NCBI GenBank assembly: GCA_022702545.1
Contig: JAHRBC010000003.1
Span: forward strand, 4,030,001-4,094,000
From: Phycomyces nitens
Taxonomy: Eukaryota > Mucoromycota > Mucoromycetes > Mucorales > Phycomycetaceae
Reading direction: 5' to 3'
DNA length: 64,000 bases
This document shows, one piece after another, positions 61,701-64,000 of the stretch. Within the stretch, counting starts at the first letter, position 1, and the number at the start of each line of letters is the position of its first letter. The position numbers and the translations under genes were made by a program. The notes under the pieces are model-generated. The model made no database searches. It was not told the origin of the DNA and saw only the letters and a list, made by a program, of their open reading frames with translations.

Positions 61701-62184
61701 TTAATTCAATTATTAATCTCAAGCACATATGTATATAGATGCACATATTATTACTATTGTTCTGCTTGTTATTCCTCCTCAGTTGATCTAACAAAACTAA
61801 AATATATATATATATATATATGTATATGTATATATTATTATATATTATATATTATATATTATATATTATATGTATATACACACAAACATGTATACATATA
61901 TACATATATACATATATACATATATACATATCTTTTCTATCTAGTCCCTTTGCCATCTATTGAACCGTGCAGATTCAGAAAAGACAGATTACAGCCAACA
62001 TGAGACCGAGCATTTCCACCCAAAAAACCACTCTGAAGAAATAGAAAGCGACCTTGACGACGGTTTAGAAGACGTACGAATGTGCTGTGATGGAAAGCAC
62101 CATGTCTCTAAACTTGAAAAGGTTCGTGCTGACCGGTCTACTTACCGACAACGTAAGAGCCGGACTGCCCTTCGTCAGGGCTAA
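58789..62184 (+). CDS. Num1/Mcp5-like cortical anchor with C-terminal PH domain
   Basis: Exons 58789-59124, 59185-59494, 59607-61475, 61552-61694 and 61945-62184 give 965 residues. Coiled coils fill about residues 30-110, 155-215 and 220-315, with a further helix near 360-410. A low-complexity region then carries eight QT-centred motifs (about 525-632). The C-terminus has a PH domain of the Mcp5/Num1 type (about 781-895): ITQTMIGDWLWKYTRK, HKRYFWIHPYTRTLYWS, PPGLPNVSILIQTSTRKIK and TAPSMAVHTVWVESL. In yeasts these proteins bind the plasma membrane through the PH domain and anchor dynein and mitochondria to the cortex for nuclear or spindle positioning. The basic tail after the PH domain is short and variable. 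Length is far below yeast Num1 and nearer fission yeast Mcp5. Confidence 0.88.
61801..61930 (+). repeat. TA/TATATG/ACAT microsatellite inside intron 4
   Basis: A tract of TA, ATATT and ATACAT repeats fills the middle of the fourth intron of the Num1-like gene. Confidence 0.85.
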
Positions 62185-62350
62185 AGAGAAGAAGAAGAAG
62201 AAGAAGAAAAAATGAATATAGGAGAAGAGGGAAAAAAAAAAGAAATAGCTTGTTCTTTTTTGTCATTTTTAAAAAAGTGTATATATTTGAATATTTATTT
62301 ATTTACTTTATTTTATTTTATTTTTGGTACTGGCTTGTTTAATGTGGTAT

Positions 62351-64000
62351 TTAGTAGTGATAGACAGTAACAATATTGTCTCGGTAATACTTGAGGACCA
62401 GGTTTAGCTGACGTCTGGATACTCCTTCCCGGTACATAATCTCTTCAATTGGATGTTTGCCATCCATATATGGAACCAACCTTTTATACATATATAAAGA
62501 AAAAAACAAAACAAAACCCTACGTTATCTCACTCACACTCCATCTATTTTTACTGAAAAGATGTCTACATTTAAAACAAACCACAAAAAATAAAGGTTTA
62601 CCTTTCAAACAAGTCTGCAATTTCCTTTGGGGCCTTTTCGTGGGCTAATCGTTTGAGGGCCTTCCATTCCAATTCCCCTGGACTGGCGGCCATGTCTGTT
62701 GTTATCGCATTTGACGACGACATTGACCTCTTTTCCTCTTCATTCTCACTGTCTCCCAGACCAGGGCGGAGGCCAAGCGGAAGAACAAGGACAAGGAACA
62801 TGTGAAGTTGTACGACAAGGTCCTTGCGCACGAGGTAAGTGATTGCCTCGAGGTATTGGTTTCGAAATTCCATTGAGGGTGCAATCTTGTATAGGGGTTT
62901 GGCGATCGAGAGTTGGGACAGGAGAGTAGGGAAATCAAGGTTGGGAATATGGAGTCGAAAGTCTCGGTCAAGCGCAGGGATGCTATTGAAATAAGTGTCA
63001 ATGATCTGTATAGTACAATTCTTTAATGTCTACTTACTCATCCAATTTAGCCAGAGGAGAGACAACATAATGGTTCCTCACATGTATGGTGTGGATCAGC
63101 TTGGCCTTGCGCCAATAGATCAAGTGAGCCGCAAGACGGTACATCTGGGCAAGCGAACAGTCTAGTAGCAAGTGAAGCTCTTGTAGACTAAATTGTGTAT
63201 GTGTGTGTATGTGTATGTGTATGTGTGTTGAGCCTATAAAACTCTTGTAATTAATAAATTACCTTTGGGTAGGTGTGAGGATCTGGACAAGCTGGACAAG
63301 GGTCGGGCTTGCATCCAATGGCATGTTCTTGAGAACTTCTTCTGGATCTTCCAACAAGAGCAGGGTGTGGTATGGGCACAGAACAGGATATGTATCGTAC
63401 ACATAGCCACCAACACCGTAAATATCCATCAGCCATGATGCATGGCCTTCGCGGGACCATGCCCCAGCCTCAACTGAACTGGATCGATTGGCATTGTTAC
63501 CACCAGCTGCTCCTCCATGTGTTCCCAGCAATGGGATCTGAAGCGAGAGATCAATAAAATCATTGATTATCAAATGGGCTGCTGTATTGGTGGATATGGC
63601 AAGGTACATCTGTCGCATGTCTTGGGCAAGCGACGATACTCTGAGGATATCCTGGGTGACCTGGTGGTAAGGAGTTCCCTTATTCAAGGCATCCTCTTTA
63701 AGCGAAAGCACCTTGTCAATCTCTTCTTGGACATATCCACACCGTAATTGCTCATAGCGTAAAGCAGAAGTGTAACGCAACACGACATGGTCATATATGG
63801 CCTCGACCTGACTATTCAGTTCAAGATCGGGTGGCGAGAGAACAAAAACGACATGAAAAAGTGTCATGTGTGTGAGGATGGGATTGATCTTGTCGTCTGA
63901 GATTGGAGGGGTTTCATGAGGTGGGAAACCGTGATCATCATCAAGAGAAGATGCCTCACCACCCATATCAACACTTTTATGCATATTAATATTATTGGTA
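62351..64000 (-). CDS. NPR3: Npr3/NPRL3, subunit of the SEACIT/GATOR1 complex (5' end outside window)
   Basis: Minus-strand exons 63263-64000 (open at the window edge), 63038-63187, 62602-62982 and 62351-62480. The visible part covers most of Npr3: MTLFHVVFVLSPPDLELN, YEQLRCGYV, YHTLLLLEDPEEVLKNMP, SPTLVQLVQILTPTQR, then LQELHLLLDCSLAQMYRLAAHLIYW and the end IEEIMYREGVSRRQL. Npr3 with Npr2 and Iml1 forms a GTPase-activating complex that shuts down TORC1 when amino acids are short. The longin-type N-terminal domain is missing because the gene leaves the window. A Gly/Ala/Asn-rich insertion (GTHGGAAGGNNANRSSS) and an acidic Ser/Glu insertion interrupt conserved blocks. Confidence 0.92.

Overview
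The window looks like nuclear DNA of a filamentous, early-diverging fungus, most likely Mucoromycotina (a Mucorales-like genome). Three things point there. Genes are broken by many short spliceosomal introns (about 45-110 nt, one 227 nt, GT-AG plus several GC-AG). Coding DNA sits in very AT-rich spacers full of microsatellites. The gene set mixes typical fungal families (PalA/Rim20, Npr3, Num1/Mcp5, Mak32, Sft2, Hikeshi/Opi10) with families that the model yeasts lack: a phosphorylase kinase alpha/beta subunit, a WNK kinase and a NELF-A-like protein. The species call is an inference, and no taxonomic marker was compared.

Layout. 1-1.3 kb: 5' end of a non-LTR (LINE) retrotransposon next to a tRNA-Ser(UGA) gene. 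1.3-7 kb: an AT-rich region holding one secreted two-LysM protein. 7-15.5 kb: RluA-type pseudouridine synthase, UDP-glucose 4-epimerase, mitochondrial DNA polymerase gamma, and a type II membrane protein of unknown function. 16-23.4 kb: two-HMG-box protein, PalA/Rim20, a secreted M28 aminopeptidase, Hikeshi. 23.8-31.9 kb: NSUN-type RNA methyltransferase, a 1436-residue phosphorylase kinase regulatory subunit carrying an inserted ILEI/FAM3-like domain, a Mak32-like pfkB protein. 32.6-42.6 kb: NELF-A-like, F-box/LRR, Nab2-type CCCH and FYVE-RING proteins. 43-50 kb: TBC protein, Rho GTPase with a 6-nt microexon, peroxiredoxin Q, WNK-type kinase. 50.4-55 kb: Sft2, nucleolar FKBP, Rab6/Ypt6. 56-64 kb: PPR protein, Num1/Mcp5-like cortical anchor with eight QT-centred motifs, and the C-terminal part of Npr3, which runs off the right edge.

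Themes. Several neighbours serve membrane traffic and signalling (PalA, Pib1-like FYVE-RING, TBC, Rho, Sft2, Ypt6, Num1, Npr3), but nothing shows co-regulation and adjacency is probably incidental. Exon structures were built by hand from splice signals, reading-frame closure and family conservation, and each stated exon chain closes in frame. The strongest candidates for something undescribed are the ILEI-like domain inside the phosphorylase kinase subunit, the LC8-like motif ladder in the Num1-like protein, the altered chloride pocket of the WNK kinase, the 6-nt Rho microexon and the cluster of GC-AG introns in two adjacent trafficking genes.
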